Origin: Bradyrhizobium tropiciagri
GTDB lineage: Bacteria; Pseudomonadota; Alphaproteobacteria; Rhizobiales; Xanthobacteraceae
DNA: 64,000 nt
NCBI RefSeq assembly: GCF_018130545.1
Contig: NZ_JAFCKF010000007.1
Location: 248,001 to 312,000, forward strand
Direction of reading: 5' to 3'
The notes beneath the pieces are model-generated. The model had not been told where the DNA came from, searched no databases, and saw only the letters and a program-made list of their open reading frames with translations. Position 1 is the first letter of the stretch. The number at the start of each line of letters is the position of its first letter. Both the position numbers and the translations under genes were made by a program. Shown here piece by piece: positions 8,674 through 17,000 of this stretch.

Positions 8674-9546
8674 TCAGGTCGACGGCAACGCCGCCAACTC
8701 CGGAAGATCGCTTGCCTCGCTCCCCCATGAACAGAACGATTCGGGGCGCAGCTGATACTGGCGGGGCCGACGCTTCAAATCGACGTCCTGCATGCCGTGA
8801 ACGTAGGAAAAGACGTATCCGTCAGGACTCAGGAAACGCAGGAAAACCTGATCCGACGCTGTTTCCTTTCCAGGTCCGTGGACAATCCTGACCTGCCGAT
8901 CTTGAAGGAAATACTTGCTTTGCATCACGCAATCGAGGCTTTCGACTTCCAGCGAGACGTCGAGAACTCCCTTTCGTTCCGACGGATAAAGCGCAATGCG
9001 ATGATGACGGGCATCGATCTGCAAATAGCAGACGTCTCCAACGCGATCCGCGACATTGGCGCCGAGCACAGTCGTCCAGAACTCAAGATCGCGTGCCAGG
9101 TTGGTCGATCGCAGGCCCACCCCCTGAAATCCGACAATCCCTGCATCCCGCGATGGAAAATAGCGGCGGCCGGAGTGGGCAGGTCTTGCAACAAGTTCAA
9201 TCGAGTTGCCGGAGCCGTCCATCGTGATCAACGCTTGACGCACGAAGCGGCGTCGACATTCGTCTGCGGTGGCATCGCGAACCACAAAGCCTCTTGCCTC
9301 CAACGTGTCTCGCGCAGGCGCAATGAAGGTCTCGTCGAGCAATTCGATGCCGACGCTCTGATCGTCCGGCGATTCCTTTGTTAGGCAGATGCGATGCGAA
9401 AGCGCGTCAGACCGGAAGGCAGCCTCGCCGTTGTCTGTCGTGACCCGTTGCAGCCCAAGGATTTCCGTTGCGAACCGCGCACTCTCTTCGATGGCGCGAG
9501 TGCCAAGTCGAACGTAACACACCTGGGCAAGCGGGATGCGCGTCAT
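8674..9546 (-). CDS. Extradiol dioxygenase paralog lacking all three iron ligands
   Basis: A 290-residue protein clearly homologous along its whole length to the downstream dioxygenase (shared RRYFP.RD.GI.GF, RHH.IAL and GPG segments), but the metal site is gone. The position of the first histidine is Gly142 (GFQGVGL), the second is Asp196 (GVLDVSLEV), and the glutamate is Ser247 (VFSYVHG). The acid-base histidine region GRHP is also changed, to GKET. Type II extradiol enzymes have non-catalytic partner subunits; a similar heteromeric role is a guess here. The ATG at 9546 is preferred over a TTG at 9555. It starts 5 bases after the TetR stop. Confidence 0.9.
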   Translation of the reverse strand: MTRIPLAQVCYVRLGTRAIEESARFATEILGLQRVTTDNGEAAFRSDALSHRICLTKESPDDQSVGIELLDETFIAPARDTLEARGFVVRDATADECRRRFVRQALITMDGSGNSIELVARPAHSGRRYFPSRDAGIVGFQGVGLRSTNLARDLEFWTTVLGANVADRVGDVCYLQIDARHHRIALYPSERKGVLDVSLEVESLDCVMQSKYFLQDRQVRIVHGPGKETASDQVFLRFLSPDGYVFSYVHGMQDVDLKRRPRQYQLRPESFCSWGSEASDLPELAALPST

Positions 9547-9551
9547 ATTCT

Positions 9552-10325
9552 TCAATTCCGGGTTTTCGATTTCTTGGTATGGTTGATGCGAGTGGCTCCT
9601 TCGCGCGCCGATGCCTCGACGGATTCCGAGGTGGGCGCCATCGCCTTTAAGAAGGCCTCAGCGCCCAGCTTTTCGGTCAGGTAGCCTCGAACCATATCCT
9701 GCCACACCACGCTGAGATGCGCCCGTTGCGCGGCATTGTCATCGATGAAGCGGCGGACCATGAAGCCACGAACGTGGTTAAGGGTCAGGCTAAGAACATC
9801 TGCAGCTACCGCCTGCGGCAGACCATGCCTTTCCAAAGCGTGCTGCCACGTTTCCTCAACCGCAAAACGGGAACGCCGGCTTAACCGACGCACAGTTCCC
9901 CGCAGTTCAGGATAAGCCTGACCGAAAGCCAGTGCGAATTCGATAAAAAAGCCCTGTCCGAAAAAGAATTCGGTGGCGTCTGCCAGAATCGCATCAATGA
10001 TTGCCGGCACGCTGCGCGCGCGTTCGGCAAATTTGATCCGCTGCTGGCTTCGCTCGAGGGAGCGATCATTGACGTGTTCGAACGTTGCCAGGACAAGATC
10101 CTGCTTGGTTCGAAAATGGTGGAGAAGCGCCCCCCGGGACACGCCCGCTTCACGCTCGACATCCTCCATACGCAGACCCGCCGGGCCCATGCGCACCATC
10201 ACCTCCACGGAGGCATCCAGGATCAGTTTGCGCGTTGCCTCTCGGCGCTCGGCCTGCGTCCGGCGCCTCGGAGCAGCGCTGCTCGCCTTAGCGGATTTGG
10301 CGGGAGTGCGCTTAGACTTGGACAT
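9552..10325 (-). CDS. TetR-family transcriptional regulator
   Basis: A 257-residue TetR-type regulator. The lysine-rich N-terminus (MSKSKRTPAKSAKASS) precedes a helix-turn-helix at about residues 49-75 (AGLRMEDVEREAGVSRGALLHHFRTKQDLV); the C-terminal ligand-binding domain is typical in size. ATG 10325 has a GAGGGAAC ribosome binding site and lies 14 bases inside the end of the ferredoxin gene. It sits in the middle of the oxygenase operon, so it is co-transcribed with its probable targets. In p-cumate pathways the regulator CymR is also TetR-type. The repeated dyads at 14504-14548 are the best candidate operators. Confidence 0.9.
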   Translation of the reverse strand: MSKSKRTPAKSAKASSAAPRRRTQAERREATRKLILDASVEVMVRMGPAGLRMEDVEREAGVSRGALLHHFRTKQDLVLATFEHVNDRSLERSQQRIKFAERARSVPAIIDAILADATEFFFGQGFFIEFALAFGQAYPELRGTVRRLSRRSRFAVEETWQHALERHGLPQAVAADVLSLTLNHVRGFMVRRFIDDNAAQRAHLSVVWQDMVRGYLTEKLGAEAFLKAMAPTSESVEASAREGATRINHTKKSKTRN

Positions 10326-10638
10326 AAACAGTTCCCTCAATAATTTCAACTGGATAGGTCTTGAGTGCCACCGTACAGGGGGACGACTCTGCCTTACCCG
10401 TTGTTATATCAAAGGTTCCGAAGTGCCACGTGCACTCCACAATCTTTCCAGCCAGCAATCCCTCTTCGGATAGAGATGCCTCTCCATGCGTACAGGTGTC
10501 GGACGTTGCATAGACCTGCCCACCATAGGTGTAGAGAGCGATACGCTCTCCGCTTGGCAGCAACGCTCCCTTGATCTCGCCTTCCACGACGTCACTGGCG
10601 GCGCAGACAGCGACCTTGCTGGTGCTCACATCCTGCAT
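10312..10638 (-). CDS. Rieske-type [2Fe-2S] ferredoxin of the ring-hydroxylating oxygenase
   Basis: A 108-residue Rieske ferredoxin that carries electrons from the reductase to the terminal oxygenase. Cluster ligands are Cys49-x-His51 (DTCTHGEASLSEEG) and Cys69-x2-His72 (ECTWHFGTFD), the spacing of BphF/CmtAd-type proteins. The ATG overlaps the stop of the dihydrodiol dehydrogenase gene as TGATG, showing translational coupling. The 3-prime end overlaps the TetR start by 14 bases. Confidence 0.93.
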   Translation of the reverse strand: MQDVSTSKVAVCAASDVVEGEIKGALLPSGERIALYTYGGQVYATSDTCTHGEASLSEEGLLAGKIVECTWHFGTFDITTGKAESSPCTVALKTYPVEIIEGTVYVQV

Positions 10639-11396
10639 CAGAGCATCGCGCTCCCGCCGTTGACGCTGATGACCTGTCCCGTGACGAACGACGCCTCGCC
10701 GGTCGAGAGGTAGGCGACCATCGACGCAACCTCGGCCATCTCTGCCGGCCGCCCCATCGGCACGACATCGATGTATTTTTTGACGGCTTCGGGAGCCTGC
10801 GCCACCGCGGCACGTACGCGCTCGGTGTTGACGATGCATGGCGCGACGACATTGAAGGTAATGCCCTCCAGCGCGAATTCCCTGGCGAGGCCAGTGGTCA
10901 GCGCATGAACTCCTCCCTTCGCAGCGTTGTATCCCGCGTGATTCCACAAGCCGTTCCGAACGGAGTCCGCGCCGACACTGACCACACGGCCGTATCGCTT
11001 GCGGCGCATCTCGGGCAATGCGTAAAAGGTGGCCCAGACGGCCGTCCAGAGATTGCGATCCACCGTCGTGCGCAACGACTCCGGCGTGTGATCGACGAAC
11101 GGCTGGATGATTCCTCCGCCGGCATTGTTGACGAGAATATCGATAGTTCCAAACCGGGTGATCGTCGCCTCGATCATGTCGCGAGCAACGGTCTCACGCG
11201 ACAAATCGCCAGCGCAGACGAGCGGTCGATCGTCCCCGGCTCCCAATCGGTCGGCGGCGCGGTTGAGCTGGCCTTCGTCGACATCTGCGATCGCGATCCG
11301 CGCACCGTCCGCCTGGAGTCGCTCCGCGATCGCAAATCCGATTCCCTGCGCGGCTCCCGTTACGACCGCAATCCGTCCTTCGAGCATTTTCGTCAT
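10638..11396 (-). CDS. SDR, probable cis-dihydrodiol (carboxylate) dehydrogenase
   Basis: A 252-residue SDR with the NAD motif TGAAQGIG at residues 13-20, NNAGGG at 90-95 and catalytic Tyr156/Lys160 (GYNAAKGG). The VNNAGGG...PEMRRK...YNAAKGGVHALT layout resembles BenD/CmtB-type enzymes that rearomatise a cis-diol formed by a Rieske oxygenase into a catechol. It lies between the oxygenase beta subunit gene (12 bases upstream) and the ferredoxin gene. The assignment as dihydrodiol dehydrogenase rests on family resemblance plus position. Confidence 0.87.
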   Translation of the reverse strand: MTKMLEGRIAVVTGAAQGIGFAIAERLQADGARIAIADVDEGQLNRAADRLGAGDDRPLVCAGDLSRETVARDMIEATITRFGTIDILVNNAGGGIIQPFVDHTPESLRTTVDRNLWTAVWATFYALPEMRRKRYGRVVSVGADSVRNGLWNHAGYNAAKGGVHALTTGLAREFALEGITFNVVAPCIVNTERVRAAVAQAPEAVKKYIDVVPMGRPAEMAEVASMVAYLSTGEASFVTGQVISVNGGSAML

Positions 11397-11408
11397 GTGA
11401 ACGCCACC

Positions 11409-11894
11409 TCAGAGGATAATGCTGATGCGCCCGGAAGGCCGCAGCGCGTCACTATCGAGTAAACATCGTTTGCTGCGGATTTTGAAAGCGCCGTCCACCT
11501 GACGAATGACGTAGTTGCTCAATCCGACATAAAGGTCGGTCACGCCGTCCTTGGTGCGATACGTTGCGAAGACGGAAGTCACGTCAATATTTTCGTCCTC
11601 CCGCTCCTTGACCCTCACATTGCTCACCATGTGACGCGTTTTCGAGTGCGGGAATTCCACGTGTGCGGTTCGCTTCATCAGCCGCTTCACGCGCTCGCCA
11701 AGTCGCATACGGTCGTCGGCAATGTAGAACAGACTGTCGTCGGGTGATGCATCGGCCGGGAGATCCATGCATGGCACATGGTATTCTGCATCGTCCGTAA
11801 ACAGCGACAGCCACTCGGGAAGCCGCCACTTATCAAGGAGATCGGCTTCTTCGAATAGAAATTCCTCGATCTCGGAGCGAGTCACTTTTGTCAT
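11409..11894 (-). CDS. Ring-hydroxylating dioxygenase beta subunit
   Basis: A 161-residue small subunit of a Rieske non-heme iron oxygenase. It shows the family start EIEEFLFEEADLLDKWRLPEWLSLFTDDAEYHVP, the DDRMRLGERVKRL helix and the SKTRHMVSNVRV strand. Beta subunits are structural and help form the alpha3-beta3 hexamer. The gene starts 12 bases after the alpha subunit gene, as is usual. Confidence 0.93.
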   Translation of the reverse strand: MTKVTRSEIEEFLFEEADLLDKWRLPEWLSLFTDDAEYHVPCMDLPADASPDDSLFYIADDRMRLGERVKRLMKRTAHVEFPHSKTRHMVSNVRVKEREDENIDVTSVFATYRTKDGVTDLYVGLSNYVIRQVDGAFKIRSKRCLLDSDALRPSGRISIIL

Positions 11895-11906
11895 CGATCG
11901 CCCTCC

Positions 11907-13205
11907 TCAAGCCGCTTTGATCTTGGCCGCCTTGGCGGACTCGGGAAACATCTGCTTATTCCATTGCATCCAGAAGGCGCGCATCTGCAACTCGTCCGCG
12001 CTCGAGGGGTTCTCCTTGTTCATGCCTTTCGAAATGTCGCTATAGGGCACGTCCTCATAATTGCTGAAGCCGCGCTGGCAATGCTCGAGTGCCTCCGCGT
12101 CGTCCGGGGTCGCAAAGCCACCGGGGCCGAGAAACTCGAGGAAGTTGTTGAGGCGGTACTTGCGCGACCAAGCGCTCTCGTTCAGCGGCGCCAACGCCCA
12201 GGAATTGACGACCATGTAATCCGGCGCAGTCGGATAGTAGGTTCGGACGACGATGGCCATGATGTCGTTGATGATGAGGTTGGGATAGATGAAAAGGTTG
12301 CGTCCCATCTTGGCGATCCGGAACGCGCGCTCCTCTCCGAAGCGTTCGACCAAGCGCGCATAAATGCGATCGACCTCCTTCTTGCCTTCTTCTCCCCAAG
12401 CGGGAATCCAATCCGCAACCGGACGGCCCCATGGCGCCTGCCCCTGGATCACGGCATGACCGTTGCCAAGGTCGTAGCCACGCCCGGCGCCAGACCTGAA
12501 GTTCGCCCCGCCGTTGCTTTGCATCAGAATGTCAAAATACGACGCATGCGTCGTGGACGCATGATATCCGTCGATGCTGTTTTCGGTGAGAAGCTTCCAG
12601 TTCGCGCGAACTGAATACTCGTGCGTCCCTTTGACGATCGACATGCCCTCTTCTGACTGATCGCAAATCACGTCCAGAAAGTCCTTGGCACCCGCGAGGT
12701 AGTCGACGAGCGGCTGAATGTTCCGGTCGAAACAGACGAAATAGAAATCGCGATAGCCTTCGAAGCGGGGCACTGGCGTCAGGTGCGAGCTCTCGCGATT
12801 TTTGAAGTCCGCGTCATAGGAGTCCTCGCCCGGCTGGCTTCGCAGCTTTCCGTCCAGTCCGAAAACCCAGCCGTGATAAAAGCACTGGAAGGACTTTGCG
12901 CTTCCCTTGCGCTCGCGACACACCTGCATTCCGCGATGGGGACATGTATTCAGCAGCGCCACGGGAGTTCCGCTGGCGTCCCGCGTGAACAGGATGCTCC
13001 GGCCTGCGACCGAACGTGTCACAAAATCTCCCGGCTTCTTCAGCTCTGATCCATGCCCTAGATAGATCCAGTTGCTCTCGAAAATGCGCTCCTTCTCCAT
13101 CGAAAGAATATCGGGATCGATGAAATTGCGACGAGAAACCTTGAAGACGTGCTTGTCCTGATCGACGAGAACAGCTGGTCGATTGGCGGATGCTGCCGAA
13201 TTCAT
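11907..13205 (-). CDS. Ring-hydroxylating dioxygenase alpha (catalytic) subunit
   Basis: A 432-residue oxygenase large subunit. The Rieske domain ligands are Cys88-x-His90 (NTCPHRG) and Cys108-x2-His111 (CFYHGW). The mononuclear iron site shows Asp212 bridging to His215 and His220 ([13 protein letters not shown]); the third ligand, an aspartate, is expected in the C-terminal part. The enzyme adds both atoms of O2 to an aromatic ring to give a cis-dihydrodiol. Neighbouring genes (a decarboxylase acting after ring cleavage) suggest an aromatic acid with the carboxyl group retained, such as a p-cumate-like substrate. The substrate is inferred. Confidence 0.94.
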   Translation of the reverse strand: MNSAASANRPAVLVDQDKHVFKVSRRNFIDPDILSMEKERIFESNWIYLGHGSELKKPGDFVTRSVAGRSILFTRDASGTPVALLNTCPHRGMQVCRERKGSAKSFQCFYHGWVFGLDGKLRSQPGEDSYDADFKNRESSHLTPVPRFEGYRDFYFVCFDRNIQPLVDYLAGAKDFLDVICDQSEEGMSIVKGTHEYSVRANWKLLTENSIDGYHASTTHASYFDILMQSNGGANFRSGAGRGYDLGNGHAVIQGQAPWGRPVADWIPAWGEEGKKEVDRIYARLVERFGEERAFRIAKMGRNLFIYPNLIINDIMAIVVRTYYPTAPDYMVVNSWALAPLNESAWSRKYRLNNFLEFLGPGGFATPDDAEALEHCQRGFSNYEDVPYSDISKGMNKENPSSADELQMRAFWMQWNKQMFPESAKAAKIKAA

Positions 13206-13226
13206 TTGAACCTCCTCCGTTTGCTC

Positions 13227-14438
13227 TTATTTTGAAAGCAGTCGCTTCAGATCGAATTCCGGATTCTCGAGATCAGCTCGATTGACCCGCATGCGGGCGG
13301 CCACTGCGCGGCGCAGGATCGCCATGTGCTTCGGCGCGTTGACGGTTGCAGCTCCGACGATTTCGTCGTCGCGCAGCCCCAAGACGCTGAACCGCCCGCA
13401 GGAACTATCGCCGCGAACGATCTCCGTGACATTCGAGAGGCTGCCGACGACCTGCAAATTGGTCTTATGCTGGTCGGACCAGAACCAGGGCACGCTGTCG
13501 TAGCCCTCGCCCTGCCCCAACATGGATTTCGCTGTGGAGACGGCCTGATTCTGGGCGTTGGCCCAATTCTCGACCCGCATCCATCGATCCGCGCAGCGAT
13601 TCCACTGCTCGGCAACGTCCCCAGCAGCATAAACGCCGTCACACTCCGTGGCGCCGTGTCGGTCGACGCGTATTCCCTTGGACGTGGAAATTCCGGAGCC
13701 GGCGACGCTTTCGACCGCCGGCTCGACGCCGATACCCACCAGCACCAGATCGGCAGGGCAAATCGACCCGTCAGACAGAACAAGACCTTCCGGCGCGACG
13801 CGTTGCGCGGTGACCTCGGTCAGGACCCTCACGCCAAGATCGCGATGCAGCTTCAGAAAATATTCGCTGATCAGTCGCGAGCCGACCTGCGCGAGAACCA
13901 ACGGTGCCGCCTCGATCACCGTCACGGCGCAGCCTCGCTCGACGGCCGCGGCAGCCACTTCCAAGCCGATGACGCCGCCCCCAATCAACGCGACCCGCAG
14001 CCCTTCGCGAAGTGAAGCTCGCAACCCCACCGCATCATCCACGCTACGGAGGTAAAAAACCGGAATAGGCCCCTGCTCGAGATCCGGCAGGCGACGAGCG
14101 CGCGTGCCTGTCGCAATCAGAAGCTTCGTGAATGGACGCTCGCGACCGTCCTCAAAGCCAAGAACTCGCCTTTCAAGATCGCAACCCGCAACGCGAACGC
14201 CGGTCATGACGTCGACGTCCAACTCCTGCCATTGCTCACGCGAACGAATGTAAGCCGGCCCCGCTTCTTCTTTGAGAAGAAGCTCCTTCGACAGTTGCGG
14301 CCGCTCGTAGGGGAGATGCACTTCATCACCAACAAGAGTGATTGAGCCGCGGAACTCGGCGAGCCGGAGCGCCTCGGCGGCGCGACTGCCGGCCTGTCCT
14401 CCGCCAACGATCACGACGCCAGCGTCAGCGCATCTCAT
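13227..14438 (-). CDS. Ferredoxin reductase of the ring-hydroxylating oxygenase
   Basis: A 403-residue FAD- and NADH-binding reductase. The FAD motif GGGQAGSRAAEALR is at residues 12-25, the NADH motif GGGVIGLEVAAAA lies near 153, and the second FAD motif VYAAGDVAEQ near 270. It passes electrons from NADH to the Rieske ferredoxin encoded downstream. It is the first gene of the minus-strand catabolic operon, immediately after the probable promoter and operator region at 14497-14548. Confidence 0.93.
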   Translation of the reverse strand: MRCADAGVVIVGGGQAGSRAAEALRLAEFRGSITLVGDEVHLPYERPQLSKELLLKEEAGPAYIRSREQWQELDVDVMTGVRVAGCDLERRVLGFEDGRERPFTKLLIATGTRARRLPDLEQGPIPVFYLRSVDDAVGLRASLREGLRVALIGGGVIGLEVAAAAVERGCAVTVIEAAPLVLAQVGSRLISEYFLKLHRDLGVRVLTEVTAQRVAPEGLVLSDGSICPADLVLVGIGVEPAVESVAGSGISTSKGIRVDRHGATECDGVYAAGDVAEQWNRCADRWMRVENWANAQNQAVSTAKSMLGQGEGYDSVPWFWSDQHKTNLQVVGSLSNVTEIVRGDSSCGRFSVLGLRDDEIVGAATVNAPKHMAILRRAVAARMRVNRADLENPEFDLKRLLSK

Positions 14439-14496
14439 GGTACACGCCTCCGAGACTGGACAAAAAAACCTCCCAAGCGATCGTCGTTGACAAACC

Positions 14497-14524
14497 CATA
14501 TAAACAGTCCAACGAGATTGTAAA
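14497..14524 (-). promoter_or_regulatory. Candidate sigma70 promoter of the oxygenase operon
   Basis: Read on the minus strand, TTTACA (14524-14519) and TATATG (14502-14497) are separated by 16 bases, about 60 bases before the reductase start. The region between the two divergent arms is clearly AT-richer than its surroundings. The match is reasonable but untested. Confidence 0.45.
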
Positions 14525-14548
14525 GTACAAACAGTCTGAGTAAACTGT
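14504..14548. promoter_or_regulatory. Two related 18-base dyads, candidate regulator operators
   Basis: ACAGTCCAACGAGATTGT (14504-14521) and ACAGTCTGAGTAAACTGT (14531-14548) share the form ACAGTC-N8-YTGT with a 27-base repeat distance. The second has perfect ACAGT/ACTGT arms. The first covers the spacer of the candidate minus-strand promoter, which is a repressor-like position. A shorter dyad, TACGT-AC-ACGTA, follows at 14551-14562 on the side of the plus-strand operon. TetR (9552-10325) or IclR (19814-20671) are the local candidates to bind here. Confidence 0.5.
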
Positions 14549-14610
14549 ATTACGTACACGTATGGTTGCTGCATCGCAGCGAAGACTGCGGGCCAAAGGA
14601 GAGAGCGCTG

Positions 14611-15609
14611 GTGAAAGCCGTCGATGTTCATACACACGTTGTGCCGCTCACACTCCGGGCCGGGGACGGACGGAGCGATGCGTGGCCGAGCGTCGAGCGG
14701 CGCAGCGATGATGATGCAGCGGTCATGATCCGCGGCCGCGCCTTTCGCGTGATTGACTCGCGGTCATGGGATGTCGAGCGTCGCCTCAATGACATGAAGG
14801 AAGACGGCATTGACGTCCAGGTTCTGTCCCCCATGCCCGAGTTGCTGTCGCACTGGCTTCCCTCGAGCGAGGCCGACGATCTCTGCGCCATCACGAACGA
14901 CTACATCGCCGCCATGATTGCCGAAAATCCCGGCCAGTTTCGCGGCATCGGCATGGTGCCGATGCAGGACCCGCAGCTCGCGGCGAAGCGTCTCGAGGAC
15001 GTGCGGAAGCTCGGATTGCGGGGAATCGAGATCGGAACGCACATCGCCGGCATACCGCTCGGAGACCCTCGCCTCGATCCGGTTTACGCGCAGGCGGAAG
15101 CGCTGGGCCTCGTGATCTTCGTTCATCCCTTGCATCCGATCGGGATGGAACGGATCGGGCAACCGCAGGAGCTCGCAGCCGTTTCGATTTTTCCGTTGGA
15201 AACCGCGATGGCGACGGTTGCTCTACTCGGAGCGCAAGTCGTTCATCGATTTCCGAAACTGCGGCTCTTGTTGAGTCATGGCGGCGGAGCCGCGCCCTGG
15301 ATCGCGCCTCGGATCGACTTTGCGTACGAGAGCACTCCCTTGCTCAAGAGACATCTTCCGGAAGCCGTGGGCACGACGCTCAAGCGCTTCTGGTACGACA
15401 CGATCCTTTATGACAGTCGATCGCTGCAATACCTCCAGGATCGGACCGGCGCCGATCGGCTTGTCGTCGGCTCAGACTACCCCTTCGCCATTCGACAGAA
15501 GCAACCGGCAGACTTTGCGCGCCGGGCTCTCGCCAATGTCGACTTCACCGCGAATGCCGCCGCTCTGCTCGCCGAGCCGAACGCCGGCTTCGTCAGAGAT
15601 GACGCGTAA
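14611..15609 (+). CDS. Amidohydrolase family 2 protein, ACMSD-like decarboxylase
   Basis: A 332-residue metal-dependent amidohydrolase of the alpha-amino-beta-carboxymuconate-semialdehyde decarboxylase class. Metal and catalytic residues are visible: His7 and His9 (DVHTH), His172 (FVHPLHP), His223 (LSHGGG) and Asp289 (VVGSDYPF). Such enzymes remove CO2 from unsaturated carboxylates without cofactors. The GTG at 14611 is chosen because AAGGAGAG lies just upstream and the family starts with the DxHxH strand. It is the first gene of the plus-strand operon, just before the ring-cleavage-product hydrolase, so it probably decarboxylates the carboxylated ring-fission product. Confidence 0.9.
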   Translation: MKAVDVHTHVVPLTLRAGDGRSDAWPSVERRSDDDAAVMIRGRAFRVIDSRSWDVERRLNDMKEDGIDVQVLSPMPELLSHWLPSSEADDLCAITNDYIAAMIAENPGQFRGIGMVPMQDPQLAAKRLEDVRKLGLRGIEIGTHIAGIPLGDPRLDPVYAQAEALGLVIFVHPLHPIGMERIGQPQELAAVSIFPLETAMATVALLGAQVVHRFPKLRLLLSHGGGAAPWIAPRIDFAYESTPLLKRHLPEAVGTTLKRFWYDTILYDSRSLQYLQDRTGADRLVVGSDYPFAIRQKQPADFARRALANVDFTANAAALLAEPNAGFVRDDA

Positions 15610-15632
15610 GCGTCGTTACAGGAGGGATGAAG

Positions 15633-16154
15633 ATGTTCCAGTGCCGTTCCGAACCGCAGCTAGTATCGCTCGGGAGCGTGCCGCCCCGCACGCCAGGACG
15701 ATCGGACGCGCAGGTGCCGCACGATCCCGAGCATGGCGAAAGCCGCTATGCGCGCATTCCCCATCTCTACTTCTACTCCGGAATTCGCTTCACCGATCCC
15801 GTCTACGGTCTCTTGGATCTCGAAATCGCACTTCAGCGGCGCAGCAACGATGAAATCTGGCTCGAAATCTATTGCGTCGGCGACGGTTACCAAAGCGGCC
15901 GCGGCTCAGGGGCCGAACAGCCGTTAATCGTCGAAATCAGACACGGGGAAAGAAAGCTGACAACGGTCGCCTGGGCGTATCCAAACGTGCTCTGCGGTCA
16001 TTTCGACCCCATGTACCTCGAAGCAAAGACCGCTTTGTCAGTTCCGGATTTCGAAGCCGCGGATCGTATCGCGTTGCCCCAGATATGCACCGTCGCCGCC
16101 AGTTGCAGCGGCGCGGCGCCGACGTTCGGTGCGCCCGCCGCGCACGGACACTAG
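15633..16154 (+). CDS. Uncharacterised protein in the meta-cleavage operon
   Basis: A 173-residue protein I do not recognise. It has no signal peptide or membrane segment and looks like a mixed beta-sheet protein (HLYFYSGIRFTDPVYGLLDLEIAL, IWLEIYCVGDGYQ, PLIVEIRHGERKLTTVAW), with a cysteine-containing, alanine-rich tail. ATG 15633 has GGAGGG 6 bases upstream; an ATG at 15627 is too close to that site. It sits 23 bases after the decarboxylase and 30 before the hydrolase in the same direction, so it is probably part of the pathway, perhaps as an accessory subunit. Confidence 0.7.
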   Translation: MFQCRSEPQLVSLGSVPPRTPGRSDAQVPHDPEHGESRYARIPHLYFYSGIRFTDPVYGLLDLEIALQRRSNDEIWLEIYCVGDGYQSGRGSGAEQPLIVEIRHGERKLTTVAWAYPNVLCGHFDPMYLEAKTALSVPDFEAADRIALPQICTVAASCSGAAPTFGAPAAHGH

Positions 16155-16184
16155 TTCACTTGAAATAAGCTCAGGGAGAAAAAC

Positions 16185-17000
16185 ATGCCTTTCAACGAAC
16201 AACCGAAGTTCATCGATGCCGGCGGCACTCGCACGCGGTATTTCGAAGCGGGTTCAGGCGAACCTACCATCCTGATCCATGGCGGCGGTCCCGGTGCGTC
16301 GGGTATCAGCAACTATCGCAAGAACATCGAGGCGCTCGCCGCCAAACGGCGCGTGATCGTGCCTGACCTGCCGGGATATGGCGAGACTGAAGGTAAGCTG
16401 AAGGATGGCCCGGCGTACGAGGCCATGGCCAGCTTCGTCGGCTCCTTCATGGATGCGCTCGATATTCGCAAGGCCAGCTTCGTTGGCAACTCGCTTGGAG
16501 GTGGCACAGCACTGACGTTGGCGTTGCGCGCACCCGAGCGTGTCAACAGGCTGGTGTTGATGGGCTCCGGCGGCGGTTTGCACGTCTTCAATACCATGCC
16601 GAGCGAAGGCCTCCGTCGCATGGCGACGTTCCACGCCGGCGAAGGCCCGACCATGGAAAAACTGAAGGGTGTGATCGAGTTGCTCGTTTACGATCCATCT
16701 GCCATCACTGAAGATCTGCTCGCCGAGCGCTTGAAAGCGGCGTCGGTCCCCCAGACTGTCAATATCTTCACGCGGCCGCCCATGGACCTTTGGCGAGAAA
16801 ATCTCGGCTCGCTCCAGCACAAGGTCTTGATTATCTGGGGCCGGGAGGATCGGGTGCTTCCTCTCGACGGCAGCCTCGTTCTTCTGAAGACTTTGCCAAA
16901 CGCCCAGCTCCACGTCTTCCCCAAATGCGGTCACTGGGCGCAGTGGGAAAAGGCCGACGAGTTCAACACGCTGGTCGGCGACTTCCTGGACCGGCCATGA
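16185..17000 (+). CDS. Meta-cleavage product hydrolase (alpha/beta hydrolase fold)
   Basis: A 271-residue C-C bond hydrolase of the BphD/MhpC/CmtE class. The oxyanion motif HGGGPGASG is at residues 32-40, the nucleophile Ser103 sits in GNSLGG, and the acid and base are Asp222 (GREDRVLP) and His250 (KCGHWAQWE). It splits 2-hydroxy-6-oxo-2,4-dienoates into 2-hydroxypenta-2,4-dienoate and a carboxylic acid. Its ribosome binding site is AGGGAG. The 3-prime end overlaps the hydratase start by ATGA. Confidence 0.93.
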   Translation: MPFNEQPKFIDAGGTRTRYFEAGSGEPTILIHGGGPGASGISNYRKNIEALAAKRRVIVPDLPGYGETEGKLKDGPAYEAMASFVGSFMDALDIRKASFVGNSLGGGTALTLALRAPERVNRLVLMGSGGGLHVFNTMPSEGLRRMATFHAGEGPTMEKLKGVIELLVYDPSAITEDLLAERLKAASVPQTVNIFTRPPMDLWRENLGSLQHKVLIIWGREDRVLPLDGSLVLLKTLPNAQLHVFPKCGHWAQWEKADEFNTLVGDFLDRP

